Source of the DNA: an uncultured Clostridia bacterium
GTDB lineage: Bacteria > Bacillota > Clostridia > TANB77 > CAG-508
NCBI GenBank assembly: GCA_944386175.1
Contig: CALXAB010000010.1
Location: forward strand, 1-42,847
DNA length: 42,847 nucleotides
Reading direction: 5' to 3'
In this document: positions 32,288 to 41,697 of the stretch, piece by piece
How positions within the stretch are numbered: position 1 is the stretch's first letter
Layout of the letters: each line of letters opens with the position of its first letter
Position numbers and translations under genes: made by a program
The notes under the pieces: generated by a model
Seen by the model: the letters and a program-made list of their open reading frames with translations, nothing else
The model's database searches: none
Told to the model about the DNA's origin: nothing

Positions 32288-33991
32288 TTACATTTTGTTT
32301 GGCATTCCCATTCCAAGTAACTCAGTTCCAGTTTTTAGCACTTGTCCAACTACTGAACATAAATAAACTCTTGCATCTTGTATTTCTTTATCTTCTAAAA
32401 TAATTTTATTTTCGTTATAAAAAGCACTAAAGGCTTTGCTTAAATCTATTAGATATCTTGATAATATAGATGGTTCTTCTTTATTTGTTACTTGTACTAA
32501 TGTTTCTTCAAAATTATATATTAATTTTAATATATTTTGTGAATATTCATCTACTAGATAATCCACATTAATATCTTCCACTTTTGGCAAATATCCTGCT
32601 TTTTGAAGTACACTTTTTGTTCTTACATATGTATATTGAATATATGGTCCTGTTTCTCCTTGGAAGTTTAATGCTGTGTCCCAATCAAATATTTCGTCTT
32701 TGATTCTACTGTTAGCTAAATCATTAAATATTACTGCACCTATTCCTACTTTTTTTGCTACGTCATCTTTATCTTCAAGTTCAGGATTTTTTTGTTCTAT
32801 AATCTCTTTTGCTCTTTGAATTGCTTCATTTAGCAAATCTTCTAATTTTATCATATTACCTGCTCTTGTTGACATTCTTCCAGATGGTAACAATACCATA
32901 CCAAAAGCTACATGTTCTAATCCGTCTGTATATTTTTTGTCTATTCCTAATAATTTTGCTACTTCAAATACTTGTTTAAAGTGCAAAGTTTGTTCATATG
33001 AAACTACATATAATGCTTTATCAAAATCATATGTTCTTGCTCTATATAAAATAGCTGCTAAATCTCTTGTTGCATATGTTGTTGAACCATTTGATTTTTT
33101 TATTATACAAGGTGTATCAATTCCACTGTCTTCTAAATTAATAACTTCCGCACCTTGAGATTCTTTTAATTCCCCTGTTTTTTGCAACATTTCTATTACT
33201 TCTGGCATTTTATCGGAATAAAATGCTTCTCCATTCCAAGAATCAAATTTACTTTCTAACAAATCATAAACTTTTTTAAATTCTTGTAAACTTAAATCTT
33301 TGAATTTTTCCCATATCTTTGTACAATATTCGTCTTTTTCTTCTAGTAATTTAAAATTATATCTACATTGTTCTAATACACTTTCATCTTGCTTGCATAA
33401 TTCATTAATTCTTATATAAATTTTGGCTAATTCTCCTATTGGGTCTTTATCTATATCATATTCATTTCCCCATAGTTTGTATCCTTCTATTAATTTTCCA
33501 AATTGTGTTCCATAATCTCCTAAATGATTTATTCCTATGACGTTATATCCAAGTATTTTATATATATTATATAATGCTGCACCTATGACCGTTGAACGTA
33601 AATGTCCAATGTGAAATGGTTTTGCAATATTTGGAGCTGAATAATCAATTACAATGTTCTTACCTTTTCCTATATCTGATTTACCAAACTCTTCATTTAC
33701 TGCTTTTATTACTTCTTTTGCTAGTAATTTTTTATTTATATAAAAATTTAAATATCCGCCTACAACTTCTACTTTATCTATTATATTTTCATCTAATATT
33801 AACTTTTCCCTAATTTCATTAGCAATAACAGGTGGAGCTTTTTTTAATTCTTTTGCTAGGCGAAAACATGGAAATGCATAATCTCCATTGTTTTTGTCTT
33901 TTGGTATTTCTACATATGTTTCTAGTTCTTGTTCACTTATGTTCGTTGCTTTTGAAATTTGTTTTGCTATTTCTTCTTTAAAATTTATCAT
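32288..33991 (-). CDS. argS: Arginyl-tRNA synthetase
   Basis: The protein is 567 aa, full length. It charges all tRNA-Arg species and is therefore relevant to the CGG observation in this window. The N-terminal additional domain is followed by the class I motif SAPNIAKPFHIGHLRSTVIG (about residues 114-133, HIGH) and later MVLLPSGRMSTRAGN, the degenerate KMSKS region normal for this enzyme, and by the helical anticodon-binding domain up to LGMGMPNKM. ATG 33991 follows AGGGAAA. No frameshift is seen in it, and it contains no CGG codon; its arginines use AGA, AGG, CGT and CGC. Confidence 0.97.
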   Translation of the reverse strand: MINFKEEIAKQISKATNISEQELETYVEIPKDKNNGDYAFPCFRLAKELKKAPPVIANEIREKLILDENIIDKVEVVGGYLNFYINKKLLAKEVIKAVNEEFGKSDIGKGKNIVIDYSAPNIAKPFHIGHLRSTVIGAALYNIYKILGYNVIGINHLGDYGTQFGKLIEGYKLWGNEYDIDKDPIGELAKIYIRINELCKQDESVLEQCRYNFKLLEEKDEYCTKIWEKFKDLSLQEFKKVYDLLESKFDSWNGEAFYSDKMPEVIEMLQKTGELKESQGAEVINLEDSGIDTPCIIKKSNGSTTYATRDLAAILYRARTYDFDKALYVVSYEQTLHFKQVFEVAKLLGIDKKYTDGLEHVAFGMVLLPSGRMSTRAGNMIKLEDLLNEAIQRAKEIIEQKNPELEDKDDVAKKVGIGAVIFNDLANSRIKDEIFDWDTALNFQGETGPYIQYTYVRTKSVLQKAGYLPKVEDINVDYLVDEYSQNILKLIYNFEETLVQVTNKEEPSILSRYLIDLSKAFSAFYNENKIILEDKEIQDARVYLCSVVGQVLKTGTELLGMGMPNKM

Positions 33992-34058
33992 TTTCCCTAG
34001 TATGATTATTAATAACTTAAATAACCATACTCTCCTTTCTTTATATTTTATTTGGTTT

Positions 34059-34466
34059 TTATAAATTTAATATTGCCCTTGCAAATTCTGTTAAATCTTG
34101 TAAGTGATTTTCTATTACATCTTTCAAAATTCCCTCGTCAATTTGTTTATAATCATGTATTGCAATATTTCTAAAACCAATCATATTTTTCATTTTTTTG
34201 CAAGTATCGCTAGAAATTAAATTGTTCTGTTCTAATAACTCAAATGCTTCTTTTTTTGTTTGTGGTGTTCCCAATTTTCTTGTAGAAACAATGTACATTG
34301 CAATATCTGTTGTTACTTCACATGCTCTTTGCAAATTAAGTACAATCGAATCCATTCTTCTATAATCTTCTAAATTCTCTGGATTATCTTCGTATTCTTC
34401 ATATATTCTTTTAATACATCTTTCAATGCTGTCAAATTTATTTATAATAACTGATTTATTTTCCAT
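34059..34466 (-). CDS. hepT: HEPN-domain toxin of a MntA-HepT toxin-antitoxin system
   Basis: The protein is 135 aa, all helical (DUF86/HepT family). HepT toxins are RNases or are otherwise inhibitory until the partner MntA modifies them. The defining R-x4-H-x-Y motif is RNIAIHDY at residues 99-106; the tyrosine is the residue that MntA-type partners adenylylate in characterised systems. ATG 34466 lies behind AAAGGAG and 11 bases inside the end of the mntA gene, so the antitoxin is translated first. Complete and without frame disruptions. Confidence 0.9.
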   Translation of the reverse strand: MENKSVIINKFDSIERCIKRIYEEYEDNPENLEDYRRMDSIVLNLQRACEVTTDIAMYIVSTRKLGTPQTKKEAFELLEQNNLISSDTCKKMKNMIGFRNIAIHDYKQIDEGILKDVIENHLQDLTEFARAILNL

Positions 34467-34854
34467 TTTCGTCTCCTTTCTTCATTCGGTCTATAATTAA
34501 CTTTCTACTCTCATTTAATTCTAAATATTCTCTATACATATCCAACTTATATAATTCAAATTTAAATTCATTCTCACTATAAATTGTTTTTCCACTCATT
34601 AATATTTCATACCTAAAGCCATCTCCAATTTCGTCTAAATTTATCAAATCCACTTCAATATTAATTATATCTGCTAATTCTTGTGCCAAATAGAATTGCT
34701 CTTTTTTGGTTAAGACATTTTTTGGTTTTATTGCAATATCAATATCGCTATCTTTATTTTGAGTTCCTCTTGCGTAACTTCCAAACAGTACAATTGCTTC
34801 ACATTCTAACTTGTCCAAAATCTCTTTTTTTATTTTTTCTAGTATATCTTCCAT
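34456..34854 (-). CDS. mntA: MNT-domain nucleotidyltransferase antitoxin of the MntA-HepT system
   Basis: The protein is 132 aa. The minimal nucleotidyltransferase motif G-S-x10-D-x-D is intact: GSYARG at residues 25-30 and DSDIDIA at 35-41. MntA proteins neutralise HepT by adding AMP units to its R-x4-H-x-Y tyrosine. ATG 34854 begins MEDILEKIKKEILDKL; the spacing to GGTTCC-like upstream bases leaves only a modest ribosome binding site (AAAGGAA). It lies 55 bases behind galE in the same direction and could be expressed from the galE transcript. Confidence 0.9.
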   Translation of the reverse strand: MEDILEKIKKEILDKLECEAIVLFGSYARGTQNKDSDIDIAIKPKNVLTKKEQFYLAQELADIINIEVDLINLDEIGDGFRYEILMSGKTIYSENEFKFELYKLDMYREYLELNESRKLIIDRMKKGDENGK

Positions 34855-34909
34855 AATTGGTTCCTTTCCTTTCTAAGGCACAAATTCAGTTGGAAAAGAA
34901 TTAAATTTT

Positions 34910-35926
34910 TCAACATTCTCTTCCTTTTTCATTTTCTATATAATTCCAAGAATCCCTGCACATATCTTCTAAAGTTTTTGTAGCTTCCCAGTCCAATTCT
35001 TCTCTTGCTTTTTTAGGATCTGCATAACAAGCAGCAATATCTCCGTCTCTTCTTGGTGCTATTTTATATGGGACTTTCTTGCCTGTTGATTTTTCAAATG
35101 CTTTTACCATATCTAATACACTATAACCTTTACCAGTTCCTAAATTATATATGAATAATCCTTTTCCTTCTTTTTCTAATTTTTCTAGTGCTTTTATATG
35201 TCCTTTAGCTAAATCTACTACATGGATATAATCTCTTACCCCTGTTCCATCTGGAGTTTCGTAATCGTTGCCAAATACTGATAATTCTTTTAATTGCCCA
35301 TTTGCTACTCTTACGATATATGGCATTAAATTATTTGGTATTCCTTGTGGTTCTTCTCCTATTAATCCACTTTCGTGTGCACCTACTGGATTAAAGTATC
35401 TTAATATACAAATATCCCATGTGTTATCTGATTTATATATATCTTTTAATATTTGTTCTATAAATAATTTTGTAGTACCATATGGATTTGTTGTTCCTCC
35501 TGTTGTACATTCTTCCGTTATTGGTATCTTTTCTGGTTCTCCATATACTGTTGCTGATGAGCTGAATATAAATTTTTTAACTCCATATTTTCTCATCACA
35601 TCTAATAATACTAAACAACCTGAAATATTATTTGTATAATATTCTATTGGTTTTTGTACTGATTCGCCCACTGCTTTATATCCTGCAAAATTTAATACTG
35701 CTTCTATTTTATTTTCTTTAAATACTTTTTCTAATTTTTCTTTATCTGAATAATCCATTTCGTAAAATTTAAATTCTTTTTTAGTTATTTTTTTTATTGC
35801 TTTTAATACTTCTGGCTTACTATTTGAAAAGTTATCTATTATTATTATTTCTTTTCCTTTATTTAATAATTCAATTGCTGTGTGGCTTCCTATAAATCCT
35901 GCTCCACCTGGTAATAATATTGCCAT
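34910..35926 (-). CDS. galE: UDP-glucose 4-epimerase
   Basis: The protein is 338 aa, full length. It interconverts UDP-glucose and UDP-galactose, supplying UDP-Gal for the polysaccharide and recycling galactose. The NAD motif GGAGFIGSH starts at residue 7. The catalytic Ser and Tyr-x-x-x-Lys are in FSSSATVYGEPEKIP and NPYGTTK (about residues 122-153), and the substrate loop has RYFNPVGAHESG. ATG 35926 follows AAAGGATG. It is separated from the capsule genes by argS and the toxin-antitoxin pair, but ugd and galE both draw on UDP-glucose. Confidence 0.95.
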   Translation of the reverse strand: MAILLPGGAGFIGSHTAIELLNKGKEIIIIDNFSNSKPEVLKAIKKITKKEFKFYEMDYSDKEKLEKVFKENKIEAVLNFAGYKAVGESVQKPIEYYTNNISGCLVLLDVMRKYGVKKFIFSSSATVYGEPEKIPITEECTTGGTTNPYGTTKLFIEQILKDIYKSDNTWDICILRYFNPVGAHESGLIGEEPQGIPNNLMPYIVRVANGQLKELSVFGNDYETPDGTGVRDYIHVVDLAKGHIKALEKLEKEGKGLFIYNLGTGKGYSVLDMVKAFEKSTGKKVPYKIAPRRDGDIAACYADPKKAREELDWEATKTLEDMCRDSWNYIENEKGREC

Positions 35927-35953
35927 GATTATTCATCCTTTCTTTTATTTATT

Positions 35954-35982
35954 TTTACTTCTTATGTAAAATGTGATATAAT
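35954..35982 (+). promoter_or_regulatory. Promoter of the small plus-strand gene
   Basis: TTTACT (35954-35959), 17 bp, TATAAT (35977-35982) on the plus strand. It gives a leader of about 65 bases before the 36054 start codon. Confidence 0.65.
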
Positions 35983-36008
35983 ATATGTAACAGACTAAAT
36001 GGTCTTCC

Positions 36009-36029
36009 ATATCTCATTTTATGAGATAT
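36009..36029 (+). promoter_or_regulatory. Perfect 9-bp hairpin in the leader of the small plus-strand gene
   Basis: ATATCTCAT and ATGAGATAT flank a TTT loop, ending ten bases before the AAGGAGG ribosome binding site. It could be an operator dyad or an RNA-stabilising 5' hairpin. Confidence 0.5.
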
Positions 36030-36053
36030 CAGTAATTTAAGGAGGTATAAATT

Positions 36054-36269
36054 ATGAACAAGCGGAGAGACAAAAAAACTTTTTTAGCATATACGAAGGA
36101 GTCGTATGTGCCGACTGTTGGAGAAAATTTAAAAAATTTCACAATCGTTGATTATGGAATTTTATATGATGCTGTAAAGAGTAGCAGGATTGTTTCAGTA
36201 GAAATAATCTCTGAAAAAATCTTCAAGGTTGAAACAAGCAACACCATATATATTATTGAAACATCATAA
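36054..36269 (+). CDS. Small protein of unknown function; codon 4 is CGG
   Basis: The protein is 71 aa, with a textbook AAGGAGG eight bases before the ATG, its own promoter and its own terminator, on the strand opposite to all neighbours. It begins MNKRRDKKTFLAYTK and ends in a strand-rich part (IEIISEKIFKVETSN-like, NTIYIIE). No membrane segment or known motif is visible. Base use differs from its neighbours (CCG, TCG, GTG, CGG codons), which suggests a different origin. CGG at 36063-36065 is the only in-frame CGG of the window not at a frame break. If ribosomes shift +1 there, translation yields MNKGETKKLF and stops. I do not recognise the family. Confidence 0.7.
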   Translation: MNKRRDKKTFLAYTKESYVPTVGENLKNFTIVDYGILYDAVKSSRIVSVEIISEKIFKVETSNTIYIIETS

Positions 36270-36277
36270 CCCCCATA

Positions 36278-36306
36278 CCAAAGAGCTCATTTATAGAGCT
36301 CTTTGG
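36278..36306 (+). terminator. Intrinsic terminator of the small plus-strand gene
   Basis: CCAAAGAGCTC pairs with GAGCTCTTTGG over 11 bp around a seven-base loop, nine bases after the stop codon, and is followed by a T-rich tail. Confidence 0.8.
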
Positions 36307-36402
36307 GTTGTGTTTTCTGCCTTTTATAATCTAATCCTTTCTTACTTGCTATTTTCTCTTTTTATTACCTCTTATAAATGTACCAAAAATGAACACCCCA
36401 AC

Positions 36403-37764
36403 TTAGGTATCTCTTACTTCATACCCCATATTTCTTATTTTTTCTCTTATTGCGTCTGCTTTTGCCCAATCTTTATTTTGTCTTGCTATTTTTCTTTCTT
36501 CCATTAAATCTAATACTTCTTGCGGAATTTCTTGTTCTTCTTTTTGAATTTGTTCATCAATTTTTAGTCCTAATACTGTATCAAATTTTAATAACAACTG
36601 TGCTAATTTAGGTGATTTTTTTTCATATCTCACAACTTCCCAAACAATTCCCATTGCTAATGGCATATTTAAATCATCATTTATTGCTTCATGGAATTTG
36701 TTTTCAAATTCTTGTATTTTTTCTTCTGAAATATCGTCTTTCCCGTTTTTATGATTTTGATATCCTTGTTTTAATCTTTCTAGTGATTTTGATGTTGCTT
36801 CTATTCCTTCCCATGTGAAGTTTAATTTATTTCTATAATGTCCTGAGTATGTAAATAATTTATATACTAATGGATCATATCCTTTGTTTATTATATCTTT
36901 TAATAGATATACATTTCCTAAACTTTTTGACATTTTTCCACCATCAATTAACAAATATTCTCCATGTAACCAGTAATTTGCAGGAACTTTTCCACATGCT
37001 CCTTTGCTTTGTGCTATTTCGTTTTCATGATGTGTTGGTATTAAGTCTATTCCTCCTGTATGTATATCAAATTGTTCTCCTAAATATTTTTTTCCCATTG
37101 CTGAACATTCTATATGCCATCCTGGATAACATTTTCCCCAAGGGCTATCCCATTTCATTAAATGATTTTCTGGTGCTTTTATCCATAATGCAAAATCATA
37201 CGGATTTTTCTTTTCTACATCAACTTCTACTCTTGCTCCTGCTTTTTGTTCTTCTAAGTTTAAATTTGAAAGTATTGGGTATTTGTCTAGTTTTGATATA
37301 TCAAAGTATATAGCTGTTGATGTTTCATATGCATACCCATTATCTACTAATTTTTGCACATATTCTATCATTTCTTGTATATGTTTTGTTGCTCTACATA
37401 CTACTTCTGGAGTTTCTATATTTAATTCTTCTAGATCTTTGAAAAATAGGTCTGTATAATGATTAGCTATTTCTAATGGCGTTTTGTGTTCTTCTCTGGC
37501 TGATTTTATCATTTTGTCTTCTCCCTCATCTCCATCAGAAACTAAATGTCCCACATCTGTTATATTCATAACATGTTTTATTTTATATCCATTATATTTC
37601 AAGACTCTTCTTAAAACGTCTTGAAATATATTGGTTCTCATATTTCCTATTGTTGCATCTTTATATACTGTAGGTCCACATGAATATATTTTTATTTCTT
37701 TTGTATCAATAGGCTTAAATTTCTCTTTTTTTCTTGTTAATGTATTATAAAAATATATATCCAT
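36403..37764 (-). CDS. cysS: Cysteinyl-tRNA synthetase
   Basis: The protein is 453 aa. It charges tRNA-Cys. The zinc-binding CGPTVYKDATIGNMRTN (about residues 29-45) includes the HIGH-region variant; GWHIECSAMGKKYLG and HHENEIAQSKGACG supply further zinc ligands; GGKMSKSLGNVYLL (about 265-278) is the KMSKS loop. I chose ATG 37764, which has AAAGGAG at the right distance, rather than the TTG two codons earlier. It lies 15 bases behind the penicillin-binding protein gene, in the same direction. Confidence 0.96.
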   Translation of the reverse strand: MDIYFYNTLTRKKEKFKPIDTKEIKIYSCGPTVYKDATIGNMRTNIFQDVLRRVLKYNGYKIKHVMNITDVGHLVSDGDEGEDKMIKSAREEHKTPLEIANHYTDLFFKDLEELNIETPEVVCRATKHIQEMIEYVQKLVDNGYAYETSTAIYFDISKLDKYPILSNLNLEEQKAGARVEVDVEKKNPYDFALWIKAPENHLMKWDSPWGKCYPGWHIECSAMGKKYLGEQFDIHTGGIDLIPTHHENEIAQSKGACGKVPANYWLHGEYLLIDGGKMSKSLGNVYLLKDIINKGYDPLVYKLFTYSGHYRNKLNFTWEGIEATSKSLERLKQGYQNHKNGKDDISEEKIQEFENKFHEAINDDLNMPLAMGIVWEVVRYEKKSPKLAQLLLKFDTVLGLKIDEQIQKEEQEIPQEVLDLMEERKIARQNKDWAKADAIREKIRNMGYEVRDT

Positions 37765-37778
37765 TAGCAACTCCTTTC

Positions 37779-40430
37779 TTAATCTTCACCTGCACTATTT
37801 GTATCATTTGTGGTATTGCCTCCTGGTGTTTGATTTACATTATTTGTAGAATTTGTACCTGATGTTCCATTTGATGAATTTGATGTATTTGTTGTATTTC
37901 CTGTATTTGTTGTATTATTTGTATTTGTTGTATTTACTGGTGGTGGTTCTACTGCTTTTGGTGATGTATGTAATGGGCATACTTCATTTATTTTTGTTCC
38001 ACCTGTTGTAGAACTTCTTCCTACTGGTGTCCATAATTTTAATTGTTCTTTAGGAATTACAGCACCATAATAGTTTGTAGTAACTGTACAATATTGTGAA
38101 CAATATTGTGTTGCAACTTTTCCTGATTCTGAGCATATTTGCTGACTTCCATGTCCTTGGCATTGTTCTAATGTATTATTTGAAGCAAACATTTCTGTGT
38201 ATTTATTGCTACATCCTGTTGTTGCTAAACATCCTGTTGTTCTACATACTGTTTGTTCTACTATTCCACTTGGTTTTACAAAGGTTGCGTTTTCTAAATT
38301 TTTGTGGATATCAGTCATAACTGCATCCCATATCTGCCCTGCTGGATTTTGAGTAAATCCTCTTACTTCTTCGTTTGTGTCATACCCAAACCATGTTGCT
38401 GCTGCATAATATGGTGTAAACCCACAAAGCCATCTATCATAACTATCATCTGTAGTTCCTGTTTTTGCTGCAACATCCATTCCTGGAATTGCACAGTATT
38501 TAGCTGTTCCATTACTTGCTACTACTGGTTCTTGAGTAATTGATTTTGTTAAATATGCTGTTTGTTCTGAAAATACTCTTGTTTGCTCTTGTTTTGCAGT
38601 TAATACTGTATTTCCACTTGTATCTACAACTTTAGTATAGAATGTTGGCGTTATATATACTCCATTATTTGCTATTGTTCCATATGCTGCTGCCATTTCT
38701 AGTGGACTTGAACCATTACTACTACCACCTATTGCTAATGATAAAACATTATCTTGCTCTTTATTTAAAGATGTCATTCCCATCTTATTTAAGTATTCAA
38801 TTGATTTAGATGGTGTTAATTCTTTCATTATTTTTAGTGCTGGAACATTATGTGATACTGCAATAAATTGTCTAATATTTATAAGTCCATCATAATCTTC
38901 CCCTTCGTTTTTAGGTTCATAATTTCCACCGAAGTTTGTTTTTACATCATCATATACTGTTGCTGGTGTAATTATTCCTTCTTCTAGTGCTGGTGCGACA
39001 TCTGCTATTGGTTTTATAGCTGATCCTTGTTGTCTTCTCATATGTGTAGCTCTATTCCATCCTGCTCCATCTTTTTCTCCAAGTCCTCCTGCAACTCCTA
39101 CTACATATCCTGTTTTATAATCTATTATCGCCATGCCTGATTGTGTATGTGCATTTACTAGGTTTCCACTTTGATCTTTATCTCTACCAGATTTAATGTA
39201 TTTTTCATTTTTATATTCTTCTTCTAATCGTGCTTGTATATTTACATCCACTGTTGAATAAATTGTTAATCCACTACTATAAACATAATTTTCTGCAAGC
39301 TGTCTAGATATTTGTTTTTCTTCCATTACTTGTTCTATTACTTGTTCTATTACTGCGTCTGTATGGTATGAATAATTACTTCCTGTAGATATTGTTCCTT
39401 TTGAAAATTTTAAACCTGCGTCAACTTCTGCAATCGCTGTATCATATTCTTCTTGAGTATTTATATACCCTAATTCTTTCATTTTATTTAAAACTGTTTT
39501 TGTTTTATTTTTTATTTTTTCAGTATTATCAGTTGATGTATCAAATGGACTGTATGACATTGGAGAACTATTTATACCAGCCATATATGCACATTCTGCT
39601 AGACTTAAATCTTTAGCACTTTTGTTAAAATAATATTCTGCTCCAAGCTCAACTCCATGTAGGTTTCCTTCTCCACCAACAAATAATATATTTAAATATA
39701 GTTCTAGAATTTGTTCTTTTGATATCATTCTTTCTACTTGATATGCTTTTGCCCATTCTTTTACTTTTCTTAGTATTCCTGCTAATCCTGATGCTTCGTC
39801 ATCTTTTGTTATATTTTTTACTAATTGTTGAGTAATTGTACTTCCTCCATAGCTTGAACTACCTTTGAATACAGTATTTAATATCGCTCCTGCTGTTCTT
39901 TTAAAATCAACTCCACTATGATCATAAAATCTTTCGTCTTCTATTGCAACATATGCTTTTGGCAAATATTCTGCCATATCTTCAATAGATATTATTTTAC
40001 GTTTTTCATCACCACTTAAATTAGCAATTACTCCACCATTTTGATCTACTATTACTGAATTTGATACACCTATTTGAAGTTCTTCTTTTGTTATCTCAAA
40101 ATCATCTCCAAATAGTCCAAAAAACATTCCTGCTACAATTCCTGCCCCTATTACACACATTAATAAAAATAATATTATCATTATCTTTATAAATATCATT
40201 AATTTAGGATGTTTATCAGAAAATTTTTGTTTTCCATTCTTTTTCCTTTTTTGGCTTGCTTTTGGTGGAACTTTTTTATTTGTTGTATTGTTTCCACTTA
40301 ATGCTTTGGGTTTTCTATCTTCGTCATCTATATTTGAAACTCTACGTCTTTTGGTTGGTTTTGCACTTTTAGTCCTTTTTTTATTACTACTTCCTTTTCT
40401 ATTTCTTTCATTACTACTATAACTTGGCAT
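37779..40430 (-). CDS. Class A penicillin-binding protein (bifunctional transglycosylase/transpeptidase, PBP1a type)
   Basis: The protein is 883 aa. It polymerises and cross-links peptidoglycan outside the membrane. A basic, Lys/Ser-rich cytoplasmic segment (1-75) precedes one membrane helix (about 77-105). The GT51 domain has AIEDERFYDHSGVDFKRTAG and SSYGGSTITQQLVKN (about 150-205). The transpeptidase domain has SAIKP (SxxK), SHN (SxN) and AAKTGTTDDSYDRWL (KTG). After it come a cysteine-containing extension (CRTTGCLATTGCSNKY, CSESGKVATQYCSQYC) and a low-complexity Asn/Thr/Gly tail of about 60 residues. ATG 40430 follows AAGGAGG. Confidence 0.95.
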   Translation of the reverse strand: MPSYSSNERNRKGSSNKKRTKSAKPTKRRRVSNIDDEDRKPKALSGNNTTNKKVPPKASQKRKKNGKQKFSDKHPKLMIFIKIMIILFLLMCVIGAGIVAGMFFGLFGDDFEITKEELQIGVSNSVIVDQNGGVIANLSGDEKRKIISIEDMAEYLPKAYVAIEDERFYDHSGVDFKRTAGAILNTVFKGSSSYGGSTITQQLVKNITKDDEASGLAGILRKVKEWAKAYQVERMISKEQILELYLNILFVGGEGNLHGVELGAEYYFNKSAKDLSLAECAYMAGINSSPMSYSPFDTSTDNTEKIKNKTKTVLNKMKELGYINTQEEYDTAIAEVDAGLKFSKGTISTGSNYSYHTDAVIEQVIEQVMEEKQISRQLAENYVYSSGLTIYSTVDVNIQARLEEEYKNEKYIKSGRDKDQSGNLVNAHTQSGMAIIDYKTGYVVGVAGGLGEKDGAGWNRATHMRRQQGSAIKPIADVAPALEEGIITPATVYDDVKTNFGGNYEPKNEGEDYDGLINIRQFIAVSHNVPALKIMKELTPSKSIEYLNKMGMTSLNKEQDNVLSLAIGGSSNGSSPLEMAAAYGTIANNGVYITPTFYTKVVDTSGNTVLTAKQEQTRVFSEQTAYLTKSITQEPVVASNGTAKYCAIPGMDVAAKTGTTDDSYDRWLCGFTPYYAAATWFGYDTNEEVRGFTQNPAGQIWDAVMTDIHKNLENATFVKPSGIVEQTVCRTTGCLATTGCSNKYTEMFASNNTLEQCQGHGSQQICSESGKVATQYCSQYCTVTTNYYGAVIPKEQLKLWTPVGRSSTTGGTKINEVCPLHTSPKAVEPPPVNTTNTNNTTNTGNTTNTSNSSNGTSGTNSTNNVNQTPGGNTTNDTNSAGED

Positions 40431-40563
40431 TTTATGTACCTCCTTGCCAATTTTTTAACACCCTTATTATATTATATTTTCACAAAAAAGAAAAGAGTTT
40501 AATATAATTTTAATAAATTATACATTTTTAAATGTTCTTCCACTTAGTTCAAACTACAAATTC

Positions 40564-41409
40564 TTATATTGTAGTATTCTTTCCAAATAAATTTACAATT
40601 CTTACTTTGTCTCTTTCTATTTTTCTCATAATATTTTCCATAGGTTGCTTTTTGTAAATATTTGCTTCATATATGTCTTTTTTATTATACCTTATCTCTT
40701 TATCATAATCAAATTCTTCATCATTTAAAACTTGTATTTCATAATCATTTATGCAAATTCCATTAAATCTTTTCTTTTTAATTTTTATATTTCCTTGTAT
40801 ATTGACTATTATAGCTTCTTCATAAATATTATATTGATTGATTAGTTCTTGTGGAAAATCTATATTTAATATAATATTGGATTTTGATAGACTTTTTCGT
40901 TTATTGTTTGTTATTGTTATCATTATACCATCTTCATCTAGTATTTGTTTTTCCATTTTTTTAAATAGTTCTATATGGTTTGTTACAATATTTACTCTTT
41001 TGTAGCTTTTAGCAATTTTTCTTATATTATATAAACTTGTTTCTGTTATTTTATTTATCAAAATTGATATCGAAACATCTTCTTTTTTTATTTTTTTTAC
41101 TTTTAATATGTATTCAATTATTTTATGTGATAAAACTTCAAAAAGCCACTTCCCGTCTACTATTTCTATATTATACGAATTTAAATAATTAATATATAAT
41201 GGTTGGTCTTTTATTTTTTTACTTAGAATTATTTTGTTACAATTTGCTATGTCTAAAATTTTTTTAGTTTTTATTGCTAATTTGTTTGCTTTTTTTATCT
41301 CTAATTTTTCTTCATTAATTGGTAATATTATCTTGTCTTGCTCTAATTTTAAAATACTAAACATTTTTGATAACTTGTTAGGCTTGTCATTTTCTTGGAT
41401 AAAAAACAT
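40564..41409 (-). CDS. Protein of unknown function with Rossmann-like middle part
   Basis: The protein is 281 aa, Ile/Lys/Asn-rich, without signal peptide or membrane helix. ATG 41409 follows AGGAGGG. The middle contains alternating strands and helices (KRVNIVTNHIELFKKMEKQI, then GIMITITNN and SNIILNIDFPQ) reminiscent of a nucleotide-binding fold, but no glycine-rich loop that I can name. It lies between truB and the penicillin-binding protein gene, about 130 bases before the latter. The function is open; the composition and ribosome binding site are those of a real gene. Confidence 0.75.
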   Translation of the reverse strand: MFFIQENDKPNKLSKMFSILKLEQDKIILPINEEKLEIKKANKLAIKTKKILDIANCNKIILSKKIKDQPLYINYLNSYNIEIVDGKWLFEVLSHKIIEYILKVKKIKKEDVSISILINKITETSLYNIRKIAKSYKRVNIVTNHIELFKKMEKQILDEDGIMITITNNKRKSLSKSNIILNIDFPQELINQYNIYEEAIIVNIQGNIKIKKKRFNGICINDYEIQVLNDEEFDYDKEIRYNKKDIYEANIYKKQPMENIMRKIERDKVRIVNLFGKNTTI

Positions 41410-41490
41410 ATAATCCCTCCTAATTAGATTATTTGTTTAATTATATTCAAGAATTTTTTATATATGAATTTTTATACAATTTTTATTTTG

Positions 41491-41577
41491 GACAAATCTC
41501 GCTTCGCGAGAACTTTTCTCTACTTTTCTAATTTAACTCTATATATTTAAGTTCTCGAAGAAGCGTAAAGATTTGTC
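41491..41577. repeat. Imperfect inverted repeat in the 415-base gap before truB
   Basis: GACAAATCTCGCTTCGCGAG (from 41491) and its inverted partner ending AAGATTTGTC (41551-41577) flank about 37 bases. The TCGCTTCGC string also occurs in the centre of the element at 10735-10968. The gap 41410-41824 holds no gene, only this repeat, two hairpins and a terminator. Confidence 0.6.
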
Positions 41578-41583
41578 GACGCG

Positions 41584-41660
41584 AAAAATTGCATAGCAAT
41601 TTTTCTGTGCAATATTGTTTTTTGTGGTATAGGAAAAAGTGATTTTTCCTATACCACAAA
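41584..41660. repeat. Two adjacent perfect hairpins
   Basis: AAAAATTGC/GCAATTTTT with an ATA loop (41584-41604), and an 18-bp perfect stem TTTGTGGTATAGGAAAAA / TTTTTCCTATACCACAAA with a four-base loop (41621-41660). Neither is followed by a clean U tract on the minus strand, so they may be repeats or back-up terminators. Confidence 0.7.
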
Positions 41661-41697
41661 AAAAGAATTACTTCCTTATTGTATAATAAAATAAAAA

